Assembly (NCBI GenBank): GCA_015183035.1
Contig: JACZZP010000011.1
Location: 2,170,001-2,234,000 of the forward strand
Direction: 5' to 3'
DNA length: 64,000 nucleotides
Source: Meloidogyne chitwoodi
Lineage: Eukaryota; Nematoda; Chromadorea; Rhabditida; Meloidogynidae
This document shows positions 32,723 to 45,004 of this stretch, in pieces. Under the pieces are notes generated by a model that had not been told where the DNA came from, did not search any database, and was given only the letters and a program-made list of their open reading frames with translations. The first letter of the stretch is position 1; the number at the start of each line of letters is the position of its first letter. The translations under genes were made by a program, and so were the position numbers.

Positions 32723-33698
32723 ACAAAACTTTTAAATTATTATTATTTTTTAAATTATTCAAAAATATTTTTTACAGTTTAAAAATGAAAAAACGGAAGC
32801 AGATGATGACAATTTAAAAAATATTGGCATAAATTTGCTAAAAATATTTTAACCTCTTCTGGATTAGTTTACTTTTTTATTGGAGAAAATTTAAAAAAAA
32901 TGAAGGTAAGAGAATTTTTTAAATTTTAATACAAAATATTAAATAAAATACCTAATTACCGGTAATACCAAGGTTCGCGTATTCCCAATTTTTTCCTTTC
33001 AATTTTCATTTTTTTTTATTTTTTCCCCAAACTTTTCCTGTTTTTTGCTTCTGGCAAGTAATGAGGATTAATTTTTATTCAAGTTCGCAATGATAAAATA
33101 TTTAAAACATTATGCCAAAAATTATAAAATACAATTGAAATATCACCAAAACGTACATAAGAATTCAGGAAGATATAAGTGTGATGTGTGCTATATACGG
33201 ACATAAAATTATCAAAAAATTTAAATTTAATAAATCTAATTTTAAAAAATATTATTATTGAGCGAAATATTTTAAAACTTATTTTAACTTTCTTTACATA
33301 TACATATCTATGCCATATTTTTTTATATTTTTTGAAATTGACATAAAAAATACAATTTAAAAAAATATAAAAATTATCATTCTTGTTGAGAAAAATATTT
33401 AATTTATTTTTATTATTTAAGAGAATAAAAGGAGTATAAATAATGTATTTTTTGAATTTACTACGAAATCTTTTAAGTGCCGCCAGTTAAATACCAGTAA
33501 AAATGTCCCGAAATTTGCGGAACTATATTTTTTAAAAAAACTTTTTAAAAAATAAAGAATCAAATAATGCTATTGTCTGATAAAAGTAAAATTTCTGACT
33601 CGATTTCGGATGAGATTTTTTAGCTCCTAACTGGTTTTTTACAAAACTGGCGGCATTCAACTGACCGCAACCGTTTTATTAAATATGTAAATACTGAA
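32723..33698. other. Intergenic
   Basis: Repetitive AT-rich sequence. Some G-containing patches (33030-33070, 33470-33530) have no recognisable features. No gene seen. Confidence 0.4.
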
Positions 33699-34633
33699 GG
33701 CGCGCCCTCAATTCGTCCCACCCTCAATTCGTCCCACTGTTCAAAAACCCTCAATTCGTCCCACTGTTCAAAAACCCTCAATTCGTCCCACTGTTCAAAA
33801 ACCCTCAATTCGTCCCACTGTTCAAAAACCCTCAATTCGTCCCACTGTTCAAAAACCCTCGATTCGTCCCATCCTCAATTCGTCCCACCTGAATTCGTCC
33901 CACAGTTCAAAAACCCTCAATTCGTCCCACAGTTTGAAAACCCTCAATTCGTCCCACCCTCAATTCGTCCCATAGTTCAAAACGGTCAAAAGGGTAAAAA
34001 TCCTCATTTCGTCACTTTTTTTCCAGAATTGAGGCCTAATACAAAAAAATACTGAAAAACAAATAATACCAAAATACCCATCACCCGTAACAAATTACCT
34101 TGGAAAATTTCACAAAAATCAAAAATTATTCATCCAAAAATCAGAAAAAACTTTACTTATCACATAAAAAAATCAGCAAAAATAAATAAAAATAAATCAC
34201 CAGTAATAATGCAAAAAAAGTTATCAAAGTAAAAAAAACTAGAGGATTTTCATTATTCTCCAAGCTGTTGATGCTATGAGTTGCGGATGAACTCTGATCG
34301 GAATTCTAAGACGAGACTGATTCCGCGTTCATGCTAAATTTTCAAGTCGATTTCGAATCATTAGAACATAGAATGTAGAAAATTAATCTAAAGTGGAGAA
34401 AAAATAAAAAGAGATTGGATAATAAAAATTAATAATTTTATGGGACGAATTGTGGGTTTTTGAACTGTGGGACGAATTGAGGGTGGGACGAATTGAGGGT
34501 TTTTGAACAGTGGGACGAATTGAGGGTTTTTGAACAGTGGGACGAATTGAGGGTTTTTGAACAGTGGGACGAATCGAGGGTGGGACGAATTGAGGGGGGA
34601 CGAATCGAGGGTGGGACGAATTGAGGCGCAGCG
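33699..34633. mobile_element. Foldback element with minisatellite arms and 8-bp target duplication
   Basis: The left arm (33699-33985) is a tandem array of a 27-bp unit close to CTCAATTCGTCCCACTGTTC plus AAAAACC; the right arm (34440-34633) is the same unit inverted. Perfect flanking repeats ATACTGAA at 33691-33698 and 34634-34641. The 450-bp centre has no gene. The open frames in the arms (33620-33835, 34438-34644 minus) are translated repeat units. Confidence 0.85.
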
Positions 34634-34641
34634 ATACTGAA

Positions 34642-35455
34642 CATTTCCCCTCTTTTATTTATTTTTTCTTATTCTTTTTTTCATTTTAATTATTTCTTTT
34701 TTAGATTTTTTTTAAAATTAAGTATGTTATGATTTTTATTAGTTAGTGTCCTTTTTTATTAATAAAAATATTTAATTTTTATTTGCCTTTCATATTAATT
34801 GATTTAACCATGTAAACAATTCTTCTTTAAAATTTTTTTAACATTTTTTATACTTAATTTATTGTAATTATATTTTATTTATATTTTGTTTTAATTATTT
34901 AATGAAATTAAATAATTTTTTTGTATTTTTTATAATTATTTTAAATATTAAAAAAAAATAAAATTCTAATTAAAAACAAAATAAATAAGGTTAAAACAAT
35001 ATTTTCAAAAATTTTCAAAGTTTTTGTTTTTTTTAAATCATTTTTCACTAATTTTCTTTTTTACATATTTAAATCAATGAGAAAATGGACTTTTCCCATA
35101 CAAATAAACACATTTTCCAGCAAAAGGTCAAAGTTTAGTTTTGTAGATCATTTTCTTTTTTTTTCTCTTCTTTTAAATTTACCCTTTTAATCAATTAATG
35201 GAGACTTTTTTCCTTAAATAAATGACCATTTTTATTTATTTATTTACATATTTAATTATTTGTTTTGTTTTTCTATTTTTTTTTTGTAAATAAATAATTA
35301 ATTAAAATATTATTTATAAAACATATTTTAAACTAAGTTAATTTATTATTGTTTTTTTTAATTTTTTTTTCTACCTCTTATGTTACTCTGATTATTTAAT
35401 AAAATTAAAATTTTAGCTAAATTTAAAATAAACTTTAATTTCTCTTCAGCATTTA
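34642..35455. other. Intergenic AT-rich
   Basis: T-rich sequence with no gene. Ends in TTTCTCTTCAG (35439-35449), a strong 3' splice site 6 nt before the next ATG. Confidence 0.5.
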
Positions 35456-36298
35456 ATGGCAGATAAAGTACTTAAAAAGACAGTTAGTTTTTTAAATTAA
35501 ATATAATGATGCATAATTTTTTAATTTGCAGAATACTGGGGAAGAAGAAGAAGAAGCAATCCAAAAAAAATTCTTCGAAAATTTGACAAAAAAGTTGGAA
35601 GTCAAAGGTCCTGAGGGAAAGAAACTTTTGACTGTTTGGGAAAATTTGTCAGTTACGACCAAACATTTCATTGAAGGTGTTGAAACTGCTGAGGGAGGAT
35701 CTTCATCGTCTTCTTGTATTTTTTTAATTTGTAAATTCCAACTCAATCCAATTAATTCCCTTCAGGACCATTAGAGTCTGTGCTTTTTATTTTTTAGTCT
35801 CCGAAGAATTATTCTAGCCGTTCAGTCTGAATTCTTTTTTTGTTTTATTAACCGTGTTTGCGACTATTCCAAAACTGAAACGGTCAGCTGTTCTATTCCC
35901 ACTAAGACTACCTAATTTTAAATTTTTTGAATTTTATCTTATTTATAATTTTATTTTTAGCTTTGTCAAATATTGGTGCTTCTGGAACATTAGCAGTAAC
36001 TTCTTTAACCGGTTATTTAAAATAAATAATTTTAACGCATATTAGAATAAAATTTTAAATTACAAAAAAAATTTTTTGTAATTTATTAATGAAATATATT
36101 AAAGGTAAACGAGCACTTACACAATCTTCTGATATTTCTTTGGAATTAAAGAAGTCTAAGATATTTTGTGAGGCATGTAAGAAGGAAGTCGGATCCAACT
36201 TTTTTAACAAATATATAACTGAAGATGTGGAACATTTACAAAATATTCAAAAATTGTTTGGTGGTCCAATTGAACAAAAGAAAGATTCTTCTTCATAG
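35456..36298 (+). CDS. Unrecognised small protein with acidic start and CxxC
   Basis: Four exons in phase: 35456-35482, 35532-35715, 35961-36011, 36105-36298, about 151 residues. Starts MADKVLKKT, then a GEEEEEA acidic run, a helical charged region (KKFFENLTKKLEVK...LLTVWENLSVTTKHFIEG), a poly-Ser stretch, a hydrophobic SNIGASGTLAVTSLTG, and a C-terminal part with FCEACKK and a helical end. No signal peptide. I do not recognise a family. The polypyrimidine-AG just upstream of the ATG suggests either a leader-exon junction or a trans-spliced leader site. Exon structure is my reading; the in-phase 36012-36104 junction could be an alternative intron because the first frame would stop at 36025. 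Confidence 0.5.
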
Positions 36299-37426
36299 AC
36301 TTAATGATCATTACAACAAAGAGTAAAGAAGCATTTTAGTTTTTTGGTTTGTTAAAGTTTCGTTTTACAGGTATTTATTAAAATTATTTGCCTTTATTAA
36401 ACGTTTTTTTATATTACTTTTATAGTCTCTCACCAAAAATTATTAAAAAAAGGTCATTTCTGTTATAAAAAATTTATTCCTTTTTTTAGCTAAGATTTTA
36501 AAATTAAAAAAAATTTTTTTTTAATTTTCTTTTTTTGGTAGAGCTTGTTTATTAATTTTTAAATACATCTATACTTTTTTTGACAAAAAATATTCTTATC
36601 CAAAAATTTTTTTGATGTACATATAAACATTCCATAAAATAATTTCTCAGGAATACCATTATTATTTTTTCAAAAATGTCTATTTTATTTTTTGGCGATC
36701 TTATTGATTTATACATATAAATAAAAAACTACAATTTCTAGTAAAAGTTTATTAGTACTGAACTGGCCCAATCTATCTTTTTATACTCTATTTTTGACTA
36801 AAAAACAGGTCTATTCAAAAATATTTTTTTAACTTAATAAAAAAAATGAAACGATTTTTAAAATAATTTTTTCAGTATTATAAATAAATTTAAAAATTTC
36901 TTATTGAAATTTTTTATAAAATTTGAAAAAAAATCTTTTTATTAATTTTAAAAATATTTTCATTGTTTTTATTTTTTTAAATTGAGAATTTTTTGTAAAA
37001 TATTTAGCAGAAAATAGAAAAAATGATGGAAATGGAGTGGCTTTTTGTCAGATTTTTTATATGACTAAATTTTCTGCTAATAAGTTTTATTTGATTATAC
37101 ACAATAAATGTTTTTTGAGAAAATAAATAAAAATATTTTTTGATTTTTTTGTGCTTAAATGTAGATATCAAACTAAATAATTTATTACAAATAAATACCA
37201 CTAGAGTAGTAGAAAAATAAAAACAACCGGAATTTAAATAAGCATACTTTGTATGATTTTCCTGAAAGTTTAATATTTTAAATTAACACTAAAAGTTTAA
37301 TGAGTCCGGAAAAATCTACAAGTTCATATTTTTCTGAAAATATAAAATATTCCGGAAATAACTAAAGCTACTAATATATTTTCCTGAAAATATAAAACAT
37401 TCCGGAAATATATATTTTCTTTATAG
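36299..37426. other. Intergenic with CCGGAA motifs
   Basis: AT-rich. The far end (37255-37410) holds CCGGAA motifs that are the 3' part of a GT10 intron 5, continuous with the orphan exon. No gene seen in 36300-37250. Confidence 0.5.
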
Positions 37427-37610
37427 ATATTTTGAATGGACAAAAACTTATACAAAAAATGAATTTAATGTTATTAATTCACCAGTGTGCAAAATCTGTG
37501 AATATGCTACAAAACATTTTGAAGAAAAAACAAAAAATACAATAAATTTAAATAAATTTTGGAATGATGAACATTGTCAAAATGATTTTTTATTAAAATT
37601 TATTGTTTAA
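37427..37610 (+). pseudogene. Orphan GT10 terminal exon
   Basis: Preceded by an intact 3' splice site (TTTATAG). Encodes YFEWTKTYTKNEFNVINSPV...CKICEYATKHFEEKT...FIV with stop at 37608-37610, in full frame and nearly identical to exon 6 of the GT10 gene at 30627-30810. No catalytic exons upstream. It lies convergently beside GT11 copy 2, as the shorter remnant at 19039 lies beside GT11 copy 1. Confidence 0.85.
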
Positions 37611-37731
37611 ATTTAAAAATTAAATTTAGTCATTAATTAAAATTAATAGGCATGAGTGTATTTATTCTTCATTAAAATTAAGATAAAGCAAAATACCATA
37701 GAATAATTAAAAAATAAAATTAAATTTAATG

Positions 37732-39548
37732 TTAAGGTATTTTATCAATTGATATCCAACTTTCCCTAACTGTTTCCTTTGAATTAAAAGGCCAACTTCG
37801 AGGAATATAAAATATAGGACGATCCTAAATATTTTAAAAATTACAAAATAAATTTAAAAAAAACTTGAGGCATTAAATAAGCCATCCAAAACCCATAAGA
37901 TGAAGTAGGGGCTGTGATAAGAAATGAATCACAACTTTGAGTAGCAAAATTTAATTCAACTCCTCTTGTCATATTTGCATTAAATATTGTATAATATTTA
38001 TTATATAGAGTCTGAAATAGAAAGACTTAATATATTTTTTCAATCTTCAAACTCTGAACCTTAAACTTTTACCTTATTAATTTTTAATTCTTTCAAAAAC
38101 TTTATGTCAGTGCCAAACATTAATAAGGAAAATTTTGTATTTTTTGTCTTTTAAAATAAAATAATTATTAACATAATTTAATAAAACCGTATTTTTTAAT
38201 AAATTATATATCTTTTCAATAGCTGTAACAACTTCACCTGCATTAGATACTCCATTAGCCACAAAATCGCCAACTCTTGTATGAACACAAATTTTGAAAG
38301 AATTATCATTACTTAAATATATTTATTTTTTTAAATGTTTCTATTACTTACTCAAACATCTTTTTCTTAATTTTAAGGCCTTCTTCGTTAATTTCTTTAC
38401 TGAATTCGAATAATTTAATTAAATGTGACCGCAAATGTTCAAAGTAGCGAATACTCAGAAACACTCCATTTTCTACTACTAATGCTCTACTTTTGTTATT
38501 AAGCTTCAAAAGTCTGAATAATAAAAAATAAACATTTTATTCCATTTTAATAATTAACATACATTTTTGGGTCCACGTAATCACAACAATTTTTAGATAA
38601 AGTAGCCGTATATGTGTCATTAACATCATCTCTCTAAAATTATTTTTTAAATTGTTTTTATTATATTTTTAATTACCAAAAAATAAATACGGGAATAAAA
38701 ATTTGGAAAAAGCTTTTTTAGTTCATTATCCATACTTTTAACTTTTTTTTCACCAGAAGAGTAAACTGGTGTACGATTAAGCATTTGACCAATTGCATAA
38801 ATTGCGGAGTAACGAAACATCTAAAAAATATTTATTTAATTTTATTAAATTAACTTTTTCAAAATTTAATTTAGTAGATAAAACAAAAAAATTAAAATAA
38901 AAAAGCATTTTTTAACGAGAGCAGCCGCGGTAATCACCTAGAGGCAAAAATTAGCTCTGCAATGCATAGAGAAAGATAACCTACTCTGCGCTCTCTGCCT
39001 TTGTCTAACATAACAACCTTATATTTACTTATTTTATTATAACATTTTTTAAAATATAGATAAAAATATGATTTAAATTTTAAAAAATAAAACATAAAAT
39101 TAGGTCTATTAAAAAATTTAATATTTATAAAAATTAATTTTATAAAATTTAATCTGGGTGTTTTGAGAACATTACCACCAAATTCCTAATATTCCTTCTC
39201 CATAATTAACCTTTTCAATTTATAGAAATGTTTATAAAATTTAATTTTTACCTGATTACCCAATTGTGTATATATTTTTTGTGACAAAACAAATTTTTCA
39301 AATTTTGGAATTTTTTTAATGTTAAAATCTAAAGGCTCTAGCCATTGTTCCCAAAATATAGTTGCTTCATTAATTTCCTCTAAATTTTTATTTAATAAAA
39401 CATTTGTTTTATTAAGAGGATCAAAATTAAAAATAATTAATAAGGTTATCATTGAAAGCAAAATTATTATAAAAATAAATTTTAAAGGACGATAATGTTC
39501 ATTTTGTTGTTTGAAAAGTTCAATGGATAATAATTTATTATATTTCAT
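37732..39548 (-). pseudogene. GT11-type protein, copy 2, with one-base frameshift
   Basis: About 95 percent alike by eye to the copy at 19288-21103 through all exons, including LGNQ/MFRYSAIYAIGQ and HTRVGD. In the VHTRVGD exon, near 38150-38155, the run read as CTTTTAAAATAAA has one extra T compared with CTTTAAAATAAA in copy 1. This shifts the frame in the middle of the exon and brings an early stop, removing the C-terminal third with CDSFLITAPTSLYGF. A sequencing error in a homopolymer is possible. Intron 1 again holds the GC-rich hairpin repeat (38925-39015). Confidence 0.75.
38925..39015 (+). repeat. Hairpin repeat in GT11 copy 2 intron 1
   Basis: Contains GCAGCCGCGGTAATCACCTA (from 38931) and AGAGAAAGATAACCTACTCT as at 20465-20560. 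Duplicated with the gene. Confidence 0.65.
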
Positions 39549-40804
39549 TATTTATAAATTAAATAATTTTTTAATAATTTTAAAATTAATTTTTAAACCA
39601 CACCTATAAATATGTACATATAAAATTAAAAAATATAATTTATTTTTTAGTCAGGGATGGGCCAAACTTTTTAATCCCCAATTTTAAATTTCAATTTTCC
39701 GTTTGATAGAATAGTTTTGATGGAATTTTTTAAATTGTTTTATTTTCCTTTTATTTTTAATAAAAAATAAAAAATAAAATCAATATTCAAAAATGTGATT
39801 TCAATAAAAAATTTAAATAAATTATCAACATGTTAAGTATAACTACAATTCATAGTTGATTTATGTAAATACTCAGACGTTTATTGCTTAGTATTGTTAG
39901 AATATTAATAAATATTGGTTGAATTTTAAAGGCTTTTCAAATAAAATATCCAAAAATGGATAATTTAAAGGCTAAATAAACAAAAAAAAATTTTTCATAA
40001 AAATTAAATTTTAGTTAATTTTTTTTCGATTTTACTCGCTAAAAAGGGTGGGGAAAGGAAAAGGATCTAGTTGAGTATTAAACAGCATAACTTTTGGATG
40101 AATTAATTTTTTAGTTAATTTTTGTATCATTCGATAGAGAAGAATGTATACTGCAATTTAAAATTATAGAGACAATTTAATATAAACTGGAAAAAAAGTT
40201 ATGAAAAAAACCTTCAAAAATTACTAACTTATTTTCAGTAATAAAGTCAGTTTTTTGCCCATAAATTAATTTTCTAATATAAATTAAAATTGAAAATATA
40301 TGTTTTTATAGCAAATTTTCTGCTCTATTAAATGACACTAAAATTAGAAAAATTGGTCTAGGCATTCAAAAGTTATGAAGAGATAAATCAACCGACCTTA
40401 CCTATGTTGATTATTAAAATTAGTAGTCATTTTTATCCAATTAAAATTAAATATAAATTAAACTTTCGGAAACAAATATAGTGAAAAAATTTATAAGTTT
40501 TCTTAAAAAATTAAACTTTCCGGAAACAAATATATTTGCTTGTATAGTCTTCTCCTCACAAACCTAAATCATGTAAAACGTGTAAAGTCAATCAATCTTT
40601 CCGTATTTTTTATTTATTTAAATTAAGAAAAATATGTAAATTTGAATTTAAATAAATAATATTTTCATTTTTTATTTTTAAATTTAGTTATAAGGACACT
40701 AGACATTAATTCAAAAACGACGAAAAAAATTAAAAAGGGGAATAAAGGATTAAAATTAAAAATTAAATTATTGTTAATTAATATTAATAACATAAATAAA
40801 TTTA
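39549..40804. other. Intergenic with repeat-like units
   Basis: Shares the sequence upstream of GT11 copy 1 to about 39935. From 40000 to 40410 there is non-coding sequence with two motif pairs: CATTCGATAGAGAAG (40129) with AAAGTTATGAAAA (40195), and CTATTAAATGACACT (40325) with AAAAGTTATGAAG (40370). CCGGAAACAAATATA twice near 40520. No gene seen. Confidence 0.5.
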
Positions 40805-43800
40805 TTAAATATCAACAAATGCTGAGAAATTTATAAATTTTAAATGATCTTTAAGTAAATACATTGGAAAATTCCCTTCAGTATTTAAACGTTGATTTCT
40901 TCCTCTAATAAAACCATCTTTATGAATTGCACTTTTTACTACTAGAAAATAATTTTGTTAAATTTTTAAAATAAAAGTGATATTTAATATAAATTTAATT
41001 TAAGCATATAAATTAGATAACTCATTGTCACATTAATTATTTTGACAAAAATAAGAAAATTTAAATTACCAATAATATCTCCCTTTTCGGCCCAAAGCTC
41101 CTCTGGAGTAGCTGGATATTCTGAATATAAAATTAAATTTTGGGACATTCAAATTAACTCTAATAAACAAAAGAACTATATTTGAAATAGTATACTTTTG
41201 ATGGTAAATGAAGATATATATTTTATATAAATTACCTACCAGGAATAGGTTTATAATCAGAAATTGCCTCCATTTCATTTTCTAAATTATTAATATATTG
41301 TGAAAAAGATAAAAATGACTAATAATTAAAATAAAAATTTCTAAATTTAAAAAGTTTAATGCTAATCTATTATTAATAAAAAAACAAGAAAAATTAAAAT
41401 AAGGAAGCTTTCTATTTAGTGGACTTTTAATAAATCTAATTATATTTTTTATTTTATAACAAATATTTAAAAACAAATGAATATAAAAAATATTTGCAAA
41501 GTAAGAAGTGCTTTTGTAGAGAAAGATAACCTACTCTGCGTTCTCTGCCTTTGTTTAACGTAACTATACCCCCTACTTTGGTTATTTTATTATAACTTTT
41601 TTTTAAATTTATATAAAAATATAATCTAAAATTTAAAAAATAAAGCATAAAATTAGATTTATTTAAAAATTAAAGAGTTTATAAAATTTGGTCTAATTTT
41701 TGAGAATTTATGGAAAAATTCTGTTTAGATGATTTTGTCAATTTTTTAAAATTTTTTTAGTTAAAAACTATAGGAAAATAAAATCAGTGTTATACAATAT
41801 TTTTACCAATTTTAAACAGCGATTTAATAAAAAATTTTTTACCATTCCAATATTGTCCATATAAATAATCAATAGAATGCGCATTTTCGCGAGCATCGCC
41901 TTGAATTGATTGCATAAGTTCATAAATTATTCTTGCGCCCTTAAATTTAATATATTTTTGTATACAAATTTTAATAAATTAAAAAATTGCCATATTAATT
42001 AGAAATCTAACAGAAATGGCCCTAGGTCCTTTATCTAGATTTACTTTGAGATGCCAAAATATAAATAGATCGGGACTTTTTGATTCATTTCTTGACTTGT
42101 GTATTTTCTTTTTAAAATTACGTTTAACTGGCCCAGATTGTTAATTACTAAATTTTAATGTTAATCACTGATACTTACATTACTACTGTGTGTACAAACT
42201 AAAAATTGACATTTAGCAAGAATACGTGATACAGCTAATATTTCTGCTGAAGCTTCCCATGTTTCATCTAATAATAAGTTAAATTATAGAAAATTAATAT
42301 GTATATAACAATAAGTTTTTTAATTTTTTTAAGTTTACAATTCATTTCGACAAGTTTCATTGAAATTAAGTAGAAACTTATTTAAATTAACTAAGTTTTT
42401 AAGTTTGTAAAACAAACATTGTTGGAAACTTAAAAACATTTATAAGTTAAAAATGAGTTTAAGTTTGTAAATGTAAAACAAACATTGTGATTCATCTTTA
42501 AATATTGTTCCATGATAAATTTCATATATATCTCCCCATTTATTCTTCACTTCTTTAACTACATTTTCAAGCACAGGAAGATCTGATGCAACAAATAAAA
42601 TACGTTTATTAGTACAATTATTTGAATTAATTGTTTGATTATTTTTATAATTTTCTTCATTAACATCAAACCAAAAATCAACCCATTTCTAAAAATAAAT
42701 TAAAACTATTTGGTCATAAACTTAGTGTTATTATATTTTATTAGTTATTCCTACCATATAATCTTCAAGTTTTTGTATTTTTGATTCAGAAGTCTTATCC
42801 GTTCGTCGAACATGTATACCAACAACTGGGCCTGTATATAATTTACTTATTAAAATTATCATTTTTAAGATTTAACATAACATTAATAAGTAAATCGAAA
42901 AATTATTTTACCACATTCAAACGGAATTCTAGAGACTATTTGATCTGTTTCCTTTTTTGTTACTTCCTTTTCTCTCCAAACATATTTAATTAACTTTAAA
43001 AAATTAATTTAAAATAATTAATGTGGTACTTGTCCACGAAACCAAAGTACAGGATTTGATGTATATTTAAGAAGAAAATGTTTAAATTCAATTGGAGCAA
43101 CATCAAATCCACGTCTAACCTTAAGAACTCTTTTTGAATATTATTAATTATAAAAATACATAAATTAGGTACTTGTTTATATCAATATTTTTTCAAAACC
43201 ATAGGGGGGACTAAGCTCATTTTTGGGATGAAAAATTCGAATATACAAATTATGGCTCATTCGAAAGAGCTCTTCGAGCCGAGTTGAATGAGATCAAAAT
43301 TGTCGTGATTGCACGATTTTGAGCAAAGTTATGAAAGATCGAAGTTTGGCGGTAATAACCTAAATGAGCTTACTCCCCCCTATGGTTTTGAAAAAATATG
43401 AGATATAAACTGGAAAAGTACCATAAATTATACCAATTCAGGACGGTATTCAAAATATAAAATTTTATCAGTCTGTCCTGGCTCCTCATAATTTTTTAAT
43501 GGAAGGAAAGGCTTAACCTGTAAATAAATTTGTAAGAATTTTTTTAAATTCCTTTACATGTTTTGTATAACTGCAATTAGTTAATGGTTCAAACAATTCA
43601 CTCCATTTAACATTAAATTTATATATTTTAGTGTCTTCATTATCTAATATCACTGTTCGTCCTGATCCGGCAGCAAGTGCAAGACAATAACTGTGTTAAA
43701 CTGAATTATTTTTTCTAAAATTGTTCAAAATTTACCAAATTTGATGCATTATACAGCCTAGACCACAACATTGAGTATGCAACTAATTAAATTAAAATTA

Positions 43801-45004
43801 TATTTTTTAAATACTTACAGGACAGACAATAATACGTGCTTTTGAACAGTCAGAAGGATATTGAAGTAAATTTATTATAGATTGTATTTTTTTACTCAAA
43901 AGTGAAAGTTGTTGATTATTATTGTGTTTTTTGTGATACCGACTTTCTGATGATAATTGATTAATTATCTAAAAAGATCAAATTTAGAGCAGTTATATTT
44001 AAATGATTTCTTTTGGCTTAAACCAGATTAATAATAAAGAAAATTATATTTTGCCTATTAGAAATGTCAATAATTATTGACCTTATACAAAATGGTATTA
44101 CGGTAAATTGGTACTATACTTAATGAATTCTTATAAATTTAGAACTTGTGGCCATTTGGTTCTGGCCAGTGATGAGAAAGTTCCAAAATTTCTACGTAAC
44201 TAATTCTATTTCCGGAACTGCATTTTTAATTTTCATTGTTCCAGTTCTGGAATTATTGTGAGGTGAGGAACTAGTTCCCGAACAGGTTTAAGTTCATAAA
44301 TTTGGTAGTTCCAGTTTCATACCAGTTCCTAAATTTGGTAGTGCCGTAGTTCCACTTCCGGAACTGGAACTTTCCCATCAATGGTTCTGGCTCATCCGAT
44401 AACCTATTAAGTATTTATATAATTTCAGTATATAAATAAAAAAAAAATTGTTAAAAAAAAGTACAATTATGTCGAGTACCAAGTTTTAACATTTTTCTAA
44501 TTCAATAATTTTTAAGAAAAATGTTTGTTTAAAATTTACTCTCTAACTTGTTGTTCTATTATTTGTTTTTGTTTATCAGTTTGAGCTGAATCATATTCAA
44601 ACAATCGTTGTAGATATATTCGTTTTTGTACTAGAGTCATTTGGTAATATGCATCCTTTTTAATTTAAAGGAAAAATTTTTTTTCAAAATTTTTCTAAAT
44701 AATGTTTTTTTGAAAATTCTATTTTTAACATAAAAATTATTCTAGCGAACAAAAAATTAACCGAGCTTATTTTGACATCATTATTTATTTTTAAAATATT
44801 AGGAAAGATAGAGGTAGAAGAAGAATTATAAATAATATTATCATCTTTTTTATTTTGATAGTGTTTCCAAGATGAGGTAAAATTATTGTTATTATTTTTA
44901 CTTTTATATTGAATAATAAATAAATATAATAATAATAATAAAATTATTGGTATTAATAATTTTTTATAAAATATTTTTATTAAATATATTTTTTGTTGTT
45001 TCAT
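40805..45004 (-). CDS. FUT8-type alpha-1,6-fucosyltransferase, copy F (GT23)
   Basis: N-terminus MKQQKIYLIKIFYKKLLIPI (an in-frame ATG 11 codons upstream, at 45037, is also possible), anchor about residues 12-30. Blocks: the CP-ending exon (about 43815-43970), CGLGCIMHQ-like near 43760, ACGSGRTVIL-like near 43660, [13 protein letters not shown] with HVRRTDK at 42794-42814, FVASDLPVLENVVKEV near 42545-42600, LAKCQFLVCTHSSN near 42190-42240, GDARENAHSIDYLYGQ near 41850-41920 and SH3-like tail RLNTEGNFPMYLLKDHLKF; stop at 40805-40807. Introns contain a GGTACTT element (43168-43422), a hAT-like MITE (44167-44383) and a copy of the AGAGAAAGATAACC repeat (about 41519-41570), which makes this the longest copy. 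No frameshift noticed. Confidence 0.75.
41515..41572 (+). repeat. AGAGAAAGATAACC repeat, third copy
   Basis: AGAGAAAGATAACCTACTCT, then GCGTTCTCTGCCTTTGT, matching the GT11 intron repeats at 20510 and 38968 but without the GCAGCCGCGG part. Confidence 0.7.
43168..43422. mobile_element. GGTACTT-ended MITE with perfect 8-bp target duplication
   Basis: Ends GGTACTTG...GTTTATATC and their complement, inner arms TTTTTTCAAAACCATAGGGG and inverted copy. Direct repeats ATAAATTA at 43160-43167 and 43423-43430. The centre carries CATTCGAAAGAGCTC (43259) and CAAAGTTATGAAAG (43323). Same end type as the elements at 31516, 32178 and 31361. Confidence 0.85.
44167..44383. mobile_element. hAT-like MITE, copy 1
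   Basis: CAGTGATGAGAAAGTTCC at the left and GGAACTTTCCCATCAATG at the right, rich in GGAACTAGTTCC-type palindromes. Perfect 8-bp direct repeats GTTCTGGC at 44159-44166 and 44384-44391. Sits in an intron of FUT8 copy F. Confidence 0.88.

Noticed and set aside
33620..33835. Repeat protein with FEQWDELRV units
   Set aside because: Direct translation of the 27-bp minisatellite in a transposon arm; the inverted arm gives a similar false frame at 34438-34644.
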